Part shown: positions 11,660-21,687 of the stretch, piece after piece
Layout: each line of letters opens with the position of its first letter
Numbering within the stretch: the first letter of the stretch is position 1
Assembly: GCA_947034895.1 (NCBI GenBank)
Contig: OX344762.1
Coordinates: 86,298,981-86,362,980, forward strand
Direction of reading: 5' to 3'
DNA: 64,000 nt
From: Rhytidiadelphus loreus
Lineage: Eukaryota > Streptophyta > Bryopsida > Hypnales > Hylocomiaceae
The notes under the pieces: generated by a model
Database searches by the model: none
What the model was told of the DNA's origin: nothing
What the model saw: only the letters and a program-made list of their open reading frames with translations
Translations under genes and position numbers: made by a program

Positions 11660-12052
11660 TCATTAGAACAAGTGCTATGTAGCCATAATCTTTAATTTTT
11701 TGTCTACAAATTGTAATATTTCACCAACTATTTGTAGAGGAAAAATTATAAGTGGCTAGATTATCTTATTAATTAAAGGCTTTGTTGCTACCAATAGTTT
11801 TCTAGAAAAAAAAATTGGTGCCTAATTTTGTTTGTTGCAATGTTTAGAAGAACCTTTGAAGCCAGATATTTGCCTCTTGATTTAACATTGTCGCCAAATG
11901 AATTTGTCCTCCTAATTAAAAAATCGTCAAAGTATTGGTACAATTAAATAACGTTGAAGCCACCTAGGCTCTGAAACATGTAAGCCCAAAAAAATCTCAC
12001 TGGCGGGGATGCTCTTAATCCTATTGCTGGTCATTTTTCGCAATCAAATGTA

Positions 12053-12300
12053 AGGTGGGTACACCCTAAACCGCCACTTTTTGCTTTTGAGCCTACCTAT
12101 TATTATTAGACTGGTCAGATTTTCACATGTTCTTGTTGGCAAGTGAAAGGAGGTTCCAACGCACCAGAGAACGTGACATTTGGATACTGTATGCAAAAGT
12201 TATTAAGGAGCAAAGTTTGATTCTAAAAGCGTTTCTTCCACATAGGTACAAAACTGATTTTGAAAATGTACACATAGTCGTTCTCACCCCACCAGACCAC
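12053..12300 (+). mobile_element. Short MITE-like repeat, plus-strand copy of the 8415-8667 element
   Basis: This segment matches the reverse complement of 8415-8667 for roughly 230 bases: an ACACCCTAAACCGCCAC end, then TATTATTATTAGACTGGTC, then the GGCAAGTGAAAGGAGGTTCC block and GTACA..ACTGATTTTGAAAATGTAC. The far end is less well preserved. A 79-codon open frame inside it is only a by-product of the repeat. Confidence 0.62.
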
Positions 12301-12855
12301 CTGTGGCTAGTGCTTGTATTTTCTTCCTTTGCAATGAAATCCCGTTTCATTTGTTTCAAAAAATAATAATAATAATGTGCACATAGTGAAAATGGCACTT
12401 TAAGGTCAGTGACATATTTGGGTACCTACTGTACCTTAATAAGTATGGATCAAATTAATTATCACAAGATCTCTCCCACCTACTCCAATTTTTCTATCCC
12501 TAGTACGATGTACTTATGTGGTACATTTTAGCATCATATATGCGAGGTACAACTACCTGTGGACTGTGAGTCTCAGTTTGGCAGGAGTAGGTTGTAGTAG
12601 CCAGGCTCTCAGCCACTAGGGACCCCTTGACTAAAGCCTAACTTAATTGACTCACAATAACTTACACTTTAAATTTTGAACCACCAATTCAACAATGACA
12701 ATGATCAGTGTACTGACATTTTTTATTCCCCTTTTTAAAATTTGACCAGGTAGTGGTGTAACTTCAGGTGGAGAACTGGAGATGATGAAAGCCAAGGAGT
12801 AGTTTGTTTATAAAAAAAATAAAAAAAATAAAAGCTAAGGAGTAGCCTGCTCTTA

Positions 12856-13200
12856 AAGCGACCATTGACAAAGCTAAACTCCTTAAAATAATTTTCAGTA
12901 AATTTTAGTAGGAGGAAAAAAATGGAATTGGCATCAAACCCAAGTCATTTCATATTTTTTGGACCTTGGTGGAATTAGTTACAAATTTTTGAAGTTAAAA
13001 CACGTACAGAGGTCACTGAAAGCGACCATTTCAGAGTTGTTTGTTTATTTCCCTAAAGCTAAACTCCTTGTGATACAGTTTTCATTAGGAAGAAAATTTG
13101 GGATTGGTATTGAACCTAAGTTGCTTCATATTTTTTGGACCTTGAGTTTGTGGAATTAGTTACAAATTGTGGAAGTTGAAACGCAATGGTGACTAAAAGT
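12856..13200. repeat. Tandem duplication of a ~165-180 bp unit
   Basis: Unit 1 (about 12856-13018) and unit 2 (13019-13200) each start AAAGCGACCATT. Each then contains AAAGCTAAACTCCTT, TTGG(C/T)AT..AACC(C/T)AAGT, CATATTTTTTGGACCTTG and GTGGAATTAGTTACAAATT in the same order. The units diverge by small indels. No coding content is seen. Confidence 0.8.
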
Positions 13201-14160
13201 GACCACCTCCTAAAATGTACACTTTTGGTACATTGAAGAAAGAAAAGTGTACTACCTTTGTGTCATGATTACTTTTAGAGAACAAACACTTTTAAGAATA
13301 GACTACCTTATTTATATTCACGAATTTGAAGAATATGAATGAAGTGTCAACTATAAATGAAAGAAATAAGGATGCCATATCTTATTGATTTTAGAACAAT
13401 AGAGGATTCAAAATGTTATTGAAATTAATTGGTACTTTGTCCAGGTGAAGTATTTTTGGGCTGAGAATAGTGTTGACATGGTTCACAACATTTTTGAACA
13501 TATTAGATAGTACCTCTAAAAAGGAATCATTTAGTTACAAAGATATATATTTGGTACCTATAATTTCTCTCATATTCTTTCCATCACTCTACTAGCTCCA
13601 TAGTTTAATTTTGAGCTCAATACAACCTAGAAGAGGACCACTTACATTCCTTTACCCGAAAGGGAAAAAAAACACAGTAGTCCTCTTGTACATTACATCA
13701 TTTCAAAAAAGAACCATGAAAACTTGAATACCCCTTTATAAATCTCTGCACCATTTTTACTCCAAAGATGGTAATTCTAAAGAAGTCAAAAGGCTCCCCA
13801 ATGAAGGTTAAGAATGTTACGAGTGCCACGCAATGGTCTTCCATCATATGTATTACATCACTAAGAAAAAAGAATCACGAAGACCTGAACATCTCTACAC
13901 ATACAATTCTATACAATTTTTTTCCAAGATGATGGTTGTCCAACCGATTCCAAAAAGTGACGGTAACATTCTAAAGTTAAAATAGAAAGTCCACAAAGCA
14001 CTCATGTTGTAAAGGTGTCCTCTAACACAGTACAAAACATTTTTATTTCTAGAATACATTTCATGATCCCCAAATTCATTTTCAACTCTTAAATGGGTGC
14101 TTTATGGACCTCCTACCATATGTTGCATCACTTTTCAACACAAGCTCCCAAGTAACGTTA

Positions 14161-14990
14161 CTAGAGTGAGTACTGTTTCATCTCCTTCCTCCCCTGTGAG
14201 TGTGTGTGCGTCTGTCTGTCAGTGAAGCGGCCCGTGCTGCTGCTTTCAATACCCTTTGAAATTTTTGCGCAAGGCGGTCTCCTCAGATTCCTTGCCACTG
14301 TTCCTTTTCGCGCTCTGCCAGGAGTTGACGGAGGCACGGAGCGGCAGCTGCAAGCCTGCAACTGACTGAAATCGTTGCCCGTCCGACTGCCTTCCTCTCT
14401 CTTCACAACCTTCCCCTCAGAGTCAGCGTTTGCCATTTTTACCTCTTCCACCCTCGTGGGTTTTTCAGATTCCGAGTTTTTTGGTGCAGTGAGGGGCGAG
14501 CAATTTCGTCGCAGCAATCTGCAGCGATCCAAAAATTCGCTTCGCGCAGATTTGCCTTGCGAATTCCTGGGAGAAAGCTCGGAGAGCAGTGCTACGTTCT
14601 TGGCAATTCTCAGGGTCCATTTGTAATGTAGTGAGGGACAGTCCTTCCTTTCCGGGTGGTCGCTGTGACGGTCGTGGTGCAATGGGGGTAGCAGATCCCG
14701 ATATGAAGGTCCGCTTGGTGCCAAAAATGGTCAGGCAATTTCCTGGTACTTGGTGCCCTGAGGGGTGAGGTAGCTCTTTGTTTGGAGTTTTTTCAACTGG
14801 AAGGTGTCGTTGATTGCGGGTCTTTTCGTAGCCCAGGATTTGCCACTGCCAATGGCGGATGCGGATCTTCTTGCATGATCTTCGAATTTCGGACAGCGAC
14901 GGTGGAGTCTGGACCGGATCGTGACAATGAAGCTGTGTTGAGTGGGGCATGATTTGGGAGAGGAGAGATTGAGCTCGTGGTGTTCAAGCC
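14161..14990 (+). promoter_or_regulatory. GC-richer upstream region and probable 5' UTR of XEG113
   Basis: Base composition shifts abruptly from AT-rich repeat DNA to GC-balanced, CT-rich sequence about 800 bp before the XEG113 start codon. It includes a short GT microsatellite near 14200 and pyrimidine-rich tracts. I read this as promoter plus 5' leader. Overlapping minus-strand open frames (187 and 161 codons) have no recognisable domain and fit the GC bias, so they are not called as genes. Confidence 0.45.
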
Positions 14991-17900
14991 ATGAAGCCTT
15001 TAACGGTGTGCGTTCAAGTGAGTGCCGTGGTGGTTGTGCTCGTGCTGTCGTATTACTTGGGGCGCCCCATTTATTACGAATCGCTCGTGAAGTCGCAGGA
15101 GGCGAGAGCGCAGTCTACCACCGGCTTGCTGTCGGGTAAGCCGAAGCTCAAACACTTCAAACTCTTCATGGCTGGGCTGTTGATGATTCTTTTGAATTCA
15201 GGCTTCAGATTTAGAGATTCAGCAGCAGATCTGAGCTTTCTGAGCTCTACTCTGCGAAATCACGGATCATTATGTTTGATGATGCGTTTTTATGGTCGGA
15301 TTTAGTGACACTGGGAGTGTGATCTCCAAATTTAGGGTTGAGAATGAATCCAGTTGTAGTGGAGGCCACTGCAGAGTGTCATGGTCACGTCCGTTCTATT
15401 ATAGAGGATTGAAGCACAGTTGCGTTTTATAAATTACGACGAAGGGTACCTAGAAGTCGATCACATAAACCATTAGTTTTTATAGATGCTCTAAGGTCCG
15501 CCTTTCTACTAGCCATCCGCAGTGTGTTCAAGCGTGGTTCGTAACGCACCAAATGATGCTTAATTCGTGCGTGAATCTCACCAGACTAGTTCGCAAACAC
15601 TGCGTCAAAAGTGTAAGGGTAGCCAGTTTCACATGTACAATATTATGAGGCTATGGGTGCAAGGCGAGCCATTTTCACGTGTAAAGTCGTCTCTCTAATT
15701 TCCTTTCTTGTGCTCTCACAGACGCTCTATTAGGTCGAAAAGGAGGGGGTGCCCCGACTGGAGATGTGATATCTGAGGTGCGTTCCACATCTTCCAGGAT
15801 TGGGAATTATTCACTATTAAATTCTATTCCTTGTAGGAAGGATGACTTTAGTGTGATTGTTGACCTTCCCATTCAGGTTAAGGTACTCAGGTTTAGGTAG
15901 AGGATGCTATTTGCATATGTGCTTTCATTGCGAGATCAGAGTGGAGCCGTGGATGACCCACTTTGGGTACACGAGTCAAATTTGTTGAGCTCAAATTTTT
16001 TATCACTATGTACAATGATTTCTATGCAATCATTCAAAGGGGAAGGTTATCGTAGACCACTATTGAAGGGATTTTTCCCATTCAAACAGCAGTGGCCATA
16101 GACATTTAGCCAGTTGTGCTTACACCACTTGCAAATTAAGGCTAACCAAGTGTATTGGAAGAGATGAGTTGCTGTTGGTACGAGGGTTTAGTCAATAGGA
16201 AACCGGATCAGGTTCTTAACGATTTTTTGGGTCTTCTACTTTTAGTTTTCAATTTTCATGGCTCTGTAGAAGTAGGATATCTGCTGAAAACATGTTCTCT
16301 CCCGGTTGACGTTCTGGGGCGCTGTTTCTGAACCCTTGTACAGATGGAACCAGGGGTCCCGAAAGGGGAAGCTTCTTCAGTCAGGGCTACCCCTGCCAAA
16401 GAAGACTCATCACCATCTCCACCGAAAGAGGAGGACCCTGGCCATCGCCGATCGAAGCCTGGTGAAAATGGTGAAGCTCATTTCGGGGCTTACCCTGTGC
16501 TGAGGGAGCCCATATGGACGGTGCCTCCTGTGGGGAGTGAGATGCCTCCACGAGAGGCGTTTGCCTTGACGAAAGAGATGATTGAGTTCCGGGCCAAGAA
16601 GAAGGTGATTGCAGTGACGTTCGCCAACTTTGCATTCATGGATTTCGTCACCAATTGGGTTCGCCATCTCACCGACTACGAAGTCACCAACATTCTCGTG
16701 GGTACGTTCTTCTTCACTTTGTTGCATCGCATGTATCTGAGGTGGAGGATACTATTTGTGTCACTAAGAGACCCTGCTAGGAGGGGGAATGCAGATCTGG
16801 AGCTCTTGAGCTAAAATAGCATATGCCTTGCCTGGCATAGAAATTTCTTTTTGGAAATTTTCCTTTTTTTCTCTCATCTTTACGTGAACTGATTCAAAAC
16901 TTTGAACAAATACCATGAAGCATTGGGTGACGTGACTCGTGGAATAGACTAAATTGTTTTTTTATCATATTTACATATTCTTCATCCATTTTGTATTGCT
17001 CCACTCAAGCTCCATCCAAGCTCGTGAAAAAGTTCATATTTTGCCACTGGATGGCGGCTATATTAGGGGCCAAGCATTGTAGGAGTAAGATTTTTGGGAA
17101 ATCACTGTAGAGCTCACTTTGGGTATCACGAGAACGGAATTTTCGTGCGATATAATATTTCTTACTCAATGATTGATGATTTCTTTTGCAATTATTCAAA
17201 TTGGGAGGTTGTACATCACCATGATATACCGTAGACAACCCTATTTTCCATTGAAAAGATTTAGTGGCCATAGACGTTTTGCTGAATCGTGCTTTCACTA
17301 CTTGCTAATTGAAGGGTTGGTGTAGGAGATCGGATCGGTCCCAAGCAGTCTTCGATTCCTCTACCATTTCTTGACACAATCCGTTTTTGCTCGGCTCTTA
17401 GAAATAAAGGAAGAAGCTTGGCTGTTGTCTTGTATGTGGATTGAATTTCATTGAATTCTATTTGACATGGAGAGTGTTTTTTCTTTCTGCGAAGGCGCGA
17501 TGGATACAAAGATTCTTGAAGCTCTTTTCTGGAAAGGTGTTCCAGTCTTTGACATGCGCAGCGGCATGGAGACGATTGATGTTGGGTGGGGTACTCCCAA
17601 GTTCCACAAGATGGGCAGAGAGAAAGTCATACTTATAAATGCTTTCCTCGCTGAAGGGTTTGAAATATTGATGTGTGATACTGATGTTGTTTTCCTTCAG
17701 GTATACATTTAAACACCTCTTACTATACGGGTCTTAATTTCTTTCCTTGTCCATTAGGTGAGGCTAACTTGAATAAATTTGTTTAAATGAAGCTGCTTCT
17801 TCATGCTCATGCAAGTTTGAGACCGTCCTCGAATTCACAGAGCTAGAATAACTTGCAAATCGGCTAGTTGTACTAGGTCAAGTAAACGCAAGCCGGTTAT

Positions 17901-20900
17901 GAGTTGCGTCCACCTCGTAGAGGTATTCTAGAAAACCTAGCTGGATTGCAATTGGCAGATTTTTTGTTATAAACTGCCCTACATGGCTTTACAATTGGTA
18001 GAACTTATGTTAGCTGCAATGCGGCGAAGTTTCTAGAGTACTTGTTGGGGAGGGTTTTTTCTGCTATTGCGGTTGCATTGTCCCTGTTTAGGGTGGGGCA
18101 TGAATTCATGAAATGTTTTATCTGATACAGGATCCTTTTCCTTACTTGGAGCGCTTCCCCGATGCTGACATCTTGACCTCCAGTGACGAGGTGGTGAACT
18201 CTGTGGAGGACGACAAACTGGAGAACTGGAGAAAATGTGTGTTACCTTATTCTTATATTTTTTGCAGTTGTGACTCATCTTGAGAATAGTTAGGTCAGTA
18301 TTCGTGCATTGTCATTGAAATGAACACCTGTGAATTTTGAGATTCAGCGGATCAGCGTACACCTGAGTGCCGAAGTTATACAAAGTCTAATTTGAAATCT
18401 AATTGTCAATTACAGTAGCTTCAACACATACTTCTATTTTAGGGTATGGTTTCTTCTTTTTGTCAGTACATTTTGCTACGTTCCTTGGGGCTTCAAGAAT
18501 GATGTGTCTCAACTCCAATAGATATGAAAGCAGCAACGTTTAGCCATTGGGGATCTTAGTTGCTAAATGGGCGCTTATTCCGTAACCAGGGTTTGTGCAG
18601 ATACTGAGGAGCACGTTCGCATCATTCTGTTTATTGATATGCTCCCTGTTTTCCTGTGTGGATGGTCAGCATGGGGAGCCTATAACATTGGAATATTCTT
18701 CTGGCGTCCGACAGCCATAGCAAAAGAGCTTGCAAAGGAGTGGTTACTCCTCCTGCTTTCAAATGATAATATTTGGGATCAAAATGGATTCAACGATCTC
18801 GCACGAAATAAAACAGGCCCCTCCGTGGGAGAGGATGGTCTTTTCTTGGCCTATCATGGAAATCTAAAGCTGGGAATCTTACCTGTCAGTTTGTATTGCA
18901 GCGGGCACACATTCTTCATACAGGTAGTCCTGTCGCAACTTTCCCTGTTTTGAGTTCTCGAAGTATGTTATCAGTGACATCCTGTCTGATCAAGCCGTCG
19001 ATGAGAAAGTTTCATCATATAGTCCCTATTTAACATCGTACATCTGACAGCTTACTTCGTGTTCCATTTTGGAACAACGTTTGGGTATCTGGGAAACAGG
19101 AACTGTACAAGAAACTGGATTTGATCCCATATGCAGTACACACCACGTTTCAGTTTGGAGGGACTGAGGGGAAGCGGCACCGACTCCGCGAAGCCAAATT
19201 GTTTTATGACCCGCCTGAGTATTTTGATACACCTGGTATGCATTACTTCATTTCAGACGCACCTTCTTCCTATAATGTTTCCAGTACTCTGGTAGTTATC
19301 TCAAACATAGTAGTAGACAAAATGTAGTAATTGATATGGTCTTACTTTGTTCAGGTGGTTACGTTTGGTTTAAACCCTCCATTCCGCCTTCTCTTCTATA
19401 TGAAGGAACGCATACTGTTCAGAGCCACTTTGATTTAGTGAATTATCAGGTATCATATGATATCCCTCTTCTTCTTTCGCTTACATGATTATGGGAATAG
19501 ATTTTTGTGACTTGATTTATGCTACTTTCATCATTTTTTCTGTCATGTTTCATAAACTGGAGCGAACAAAACACACAATACTGATACAATATGTTGTTAC
19601 AGTTAATCCAAATTCGGACAGCACTCGCAGTTGCATCCACTCTGAATCGCACGCTAGTGAGTTGGATTCTCATTCAATTTGGGTGTATGAAATTCATTTT
19701 GCGACAACTCGTTTTATTCCATAGTTCATTTTGATGGTTATTGCAAATTTTCTGACTTTTTGACGCATCCATCATTTTCTTACAGATTATGCCTCCTGTG
19801 TGGGCTCGATTTGATCGTATGTGGTACGGGCATCCTGGTAAATTATTCGGAACAAAAACAAACCAGCCTCTTCTCGTTCCTCTTGACCATGTATTTGAGG
19901 TAAGGAGTTTCTGGCATTACAGCTTTCATGAAGGTTTAGATTGACAGCAAAGGCAATCGTGTTGTCTAATGCAGACAGTGTATGGTCCATTCCCTAAGGG
20001 CCCGAACTGAAAATAGAAAATCAACTTTGGAAGATAGTAGTTCATTACAGTAACTTTCGAAACGTATTTCTTTTGTATAGAAATGTAGGGTATGACTTCC
20101 TCCTATGTGGTACATTTTGTTACCTTCTTGAAGGTTCCTAAATGGTTAATTTCAACTCCTTTAGATATGGAAGCGGTCATTTTTGGTCATTTGGGCACTT
20201 AAGGGTTAATGATACGACTTGCTTGTTTCAGAAATCTTCTCATTTGTTCTGTGGAAAGCTGGCTTTGTGTATCAGTAGAGAGAGAACCAAATCTGAAGTA
20301 TGGGTGATATTTGATTGGTTTTATGTTTCAGGTTAATCGTATGGTTGCTAAGCTTGAGGAGCGTGAGTTTGGACCTCCAATTGGCATCCGAGAATACTCG
20401 TTTCTAGATAACCCTCTGTTGGACAAAAAGGTTAAATGAAGAACGAATCTTTGTCAAATACTTGATAGTGTTGTACGTGTGCAATAGTGTTCCAGAGTTC
20501 CATATTGTAAATAATTCTAATATTGCTTCATGTCCATTGATGAGTTTTAAGACAAGCTTTACAGGGGTTTCATTAATCTACACTTTGGAAATGGATTACC
20601 AGCACTTTTAGTTTCGAAAGGTTATTTGTGCCGTGAGTCGAAGTTTGGGCTGGAACTAGCGTGAGTGGCGTAATAACATTGCTTATGGTCCCTGCAGGTG
20701 AAAAAGTCAGTGTTGAAGGTTAAGTTATGCAACCGAGATTCCACAGATTGCTCGCCTGCAGACAAGGCGTTCTCTGGAGTTTTCAAGATCCCCCAAAATA
20801 GCACAGACGTTGAGGTTGATTTGTTACGATGATGTTTCAAGTGCAGTCATTTTTAATGTCTGATTTGTGTGAGGTCTTAAGTTTGCAAACCTTGGTCTGG

Positions 20901-21687
20901 TATACGTCTCGGTTCTGGCATGGATTAGACTCCTATATTTCCGCTTGCTAATGGCGTGACGAACCTGTGTGCAGCTTACTGCGAATCTAAATTTATTCAA
21001 CAAGTACAAAATACTGGAGTTTTCATCATCAATTGATGTCTTCGGAGGGTTCTCAAACACTGTAAGTAGATGATCTTCATCTGCCCTCACTTTTTCAGCT
21101 CTTGAAGTTTTAATTGCATAATTCAGTGATATTGCAGGAAATATTTAGTTATGTTACGTTTCCCTTCGTGTGGTCATTGAACTTGACGTGAAAGAGAAAC
21201 GCGGCAGGTTTATTCCTGAGGTTTTACACATACATTAGACTATTGCTATATTTAATTATACGACGCCGTAACCCTCTCCTGTTGCTTTCATTACCTTGTG
21301 GCGCATTCCAGATGGAAAAGAGTAATGTCTAGAGTGATAACCCCCGTCCTTCCCTGTGGTCTCAAGAGATTTGTAGATCTCCAAGGTCTGATTTAGTCTA
21401 GTGTAGAGAGATTTGTCCACTAACTGTCTTGACCTGTTATCTAGTAACACATTTGTGTCTGGAAATTTTTCATTGGACATGTGGCACATTGATCGGTCTG
21501 ATTGATCTTTTGTGTGCAGGTGCGAGGCGAAAAGTTTAAACGTAGGATCAAGAGCTACACAGGAATATGGTGTTGTGTGATGGACAAAATTCCAGGCCAC
21601 ATCTGGTACGACATCTACTGGGACGCGAAACCCGACTGGAAACCTGTTCCCCCAAAGACACCTGCCGACGACCATCAACCCGACTGA
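14991..21687 (+). CDS. XEG113: Arabinosyltransferase XEG113 (GT77), 14 exons, 664 aa
   Basis: Exons: 14991-15135, 15722-15777, 16344-16701, 17495-17700, 18131-18236, 18670-18923, 19100-19235, 19355-19449, 19603-19656, 19786-19899, 20332-20430, 20698-20814, 20975-21061 and 21520-21687. They sum to 1995 bp in one frame. Residues about 5-22 form a type II signal anchor (VQVSAVVVVLVLSYYLG). The catalytic GT77 domain shows FDM, GREKVILINAF, the nucleotide-sugar-binding DxD in CDTDVVFLQ, YNIGIFFWRPT, CSGHTFF and KRHRLREAKLFYDPPEY. The C-terminal half has SHFDLVNYQ, ALAVASTLNRTL, MPPVWARFDR and the ending WKPVPPKTP. Length and order match XEG113 (about 640 aa in Arabidopsis). The family works in the Golgi and adds a beta-1,2-arabinofuranose to hydroxyproline arabinosides of extensins. 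Several introns carry transposon-like repeats. Confidence 0.95.
15891..16290 (+). repeat. Dispersed repeat family R1, copy A (XEG113 intron 2)
   Basis: It starts GGTAGAGGATGCTATTTGCAT. Landmarks are CACTTTGGGTACACGAG, ATGATTTCTATGCAATCATTC, CAGTGGCCATAGACATTTAG then CCAGTTGTGCTTACACCACTTGC, then GTATTGGAAGAGATGAGTTG and a TCAATAGGAAACCGGATCAGG tail cut here to its key bases. The same landmarks in the same order occur at 16735-17395, 24496-25130 and 34121-34445, with a tail fragment at 26136-26220. It has no coding capacity and its class is unknown. Confidence 0.75.
16735..17395 (+). repeat. Dispersed repeat family R1, copy C (XEG113 intron 3)
   Basis: This copy begins CTGAGGTGGAGGATACTATT. 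Further on it has CTCACTTTGGGTATCACGAG, GATTTCTTTTGCAATTATTC, GTGGCCATAGACGTTTTGCT and GTGTAGGAGATCGGATCGGT. It is longer than copy A because of extra sequence after the head. Its head lies immediately downstream of the exon 3 donor (16702). Confidence 0.68.
17905..18000 (+). repeat. Short dispersed repeat shared with 5035-5125
   Basis: GAGGTATTCTAGAAAACCTAG then TTGCAATTGGCA and AAACTGCC in XEG113 intron 4 aligns with GAGGTACTCTAGATAACCTAG, CTACAATTGGCA and AACTTTGCC at about 5045-5110, in intron 1 of the plastid-protein gene. Roughly 60 bases match at perhaps 70 percent. Both copies read in the + direction. The boundaries are not defined. Confidence 0.45.
18359..18566 (+). mobile_element. 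Decayed TTAA-type MITE, XEG113 intron 5 (copy 1 of 2)
   Basis: This copy is homologous to 19989-20209 over its whole length. Shared blocks: CCTGAGTGCCGAAGTTA at the left, ATTACAGTA.CTTC.A.AC, AGGGTATG..TTC, GTACATTTTG.TAC, CAACTCC..TAGATATG.AAGC, and a right end GCCATTGGGGATCTTAGTTG/CTAA that parallels GTCATTTGGGCACTTAAGGG/TTAA. Both ends are more decayed than in the second copy. Confidence 0.6.
19989..20209 (+). mobile_element. TTAA-type MITE, XEG113 intron 10 (copy 2 of 2)
   Basis: The right end is TTTGGGCACTTAAGGG followed by TTAA (20206-20209). The left end ATTCCCTAAGGGCCCGAACTG is an imperfect inverted complement of it (CCCTTAAGTGCCCAAATGA), about 221 bp in all. A decayed relative lies five introns upstream at 18359-18566. 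Ends resemble the other CCCTTAA/CCCCTAA elements in this window. Confidence 0.65.

Larger units (their letters stand above)
6500..14160. other. Gene-free, AT-rich repeat region
   Basis: I find no convincing gene over about 7.6 kb. The DNA is mostly AT-rich with short poly-A/T runs and several degenerate duplications listed separately: 7194-7594, 8415-8667, 9330-9830, 9933-10025, 12053-12300 and 12856-13200. One open frame at 11264-11659 is listed as a doubtful exon. No transposase, reverse transcriptase or integrase motif is visible, so the repeats are non-autonomous or decayed. Confidence 0.6.

Noticed and set aside
14161..14950. Two overlapping minus-strand open frames (187 and 161 codons) upstream of XEG113
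   Set aside because: They lie in GC-richer DNA where long frames arise easily, overlap each other in different frames, show no known domain, and occupy the expected XEG113 promoter/5' UTR.
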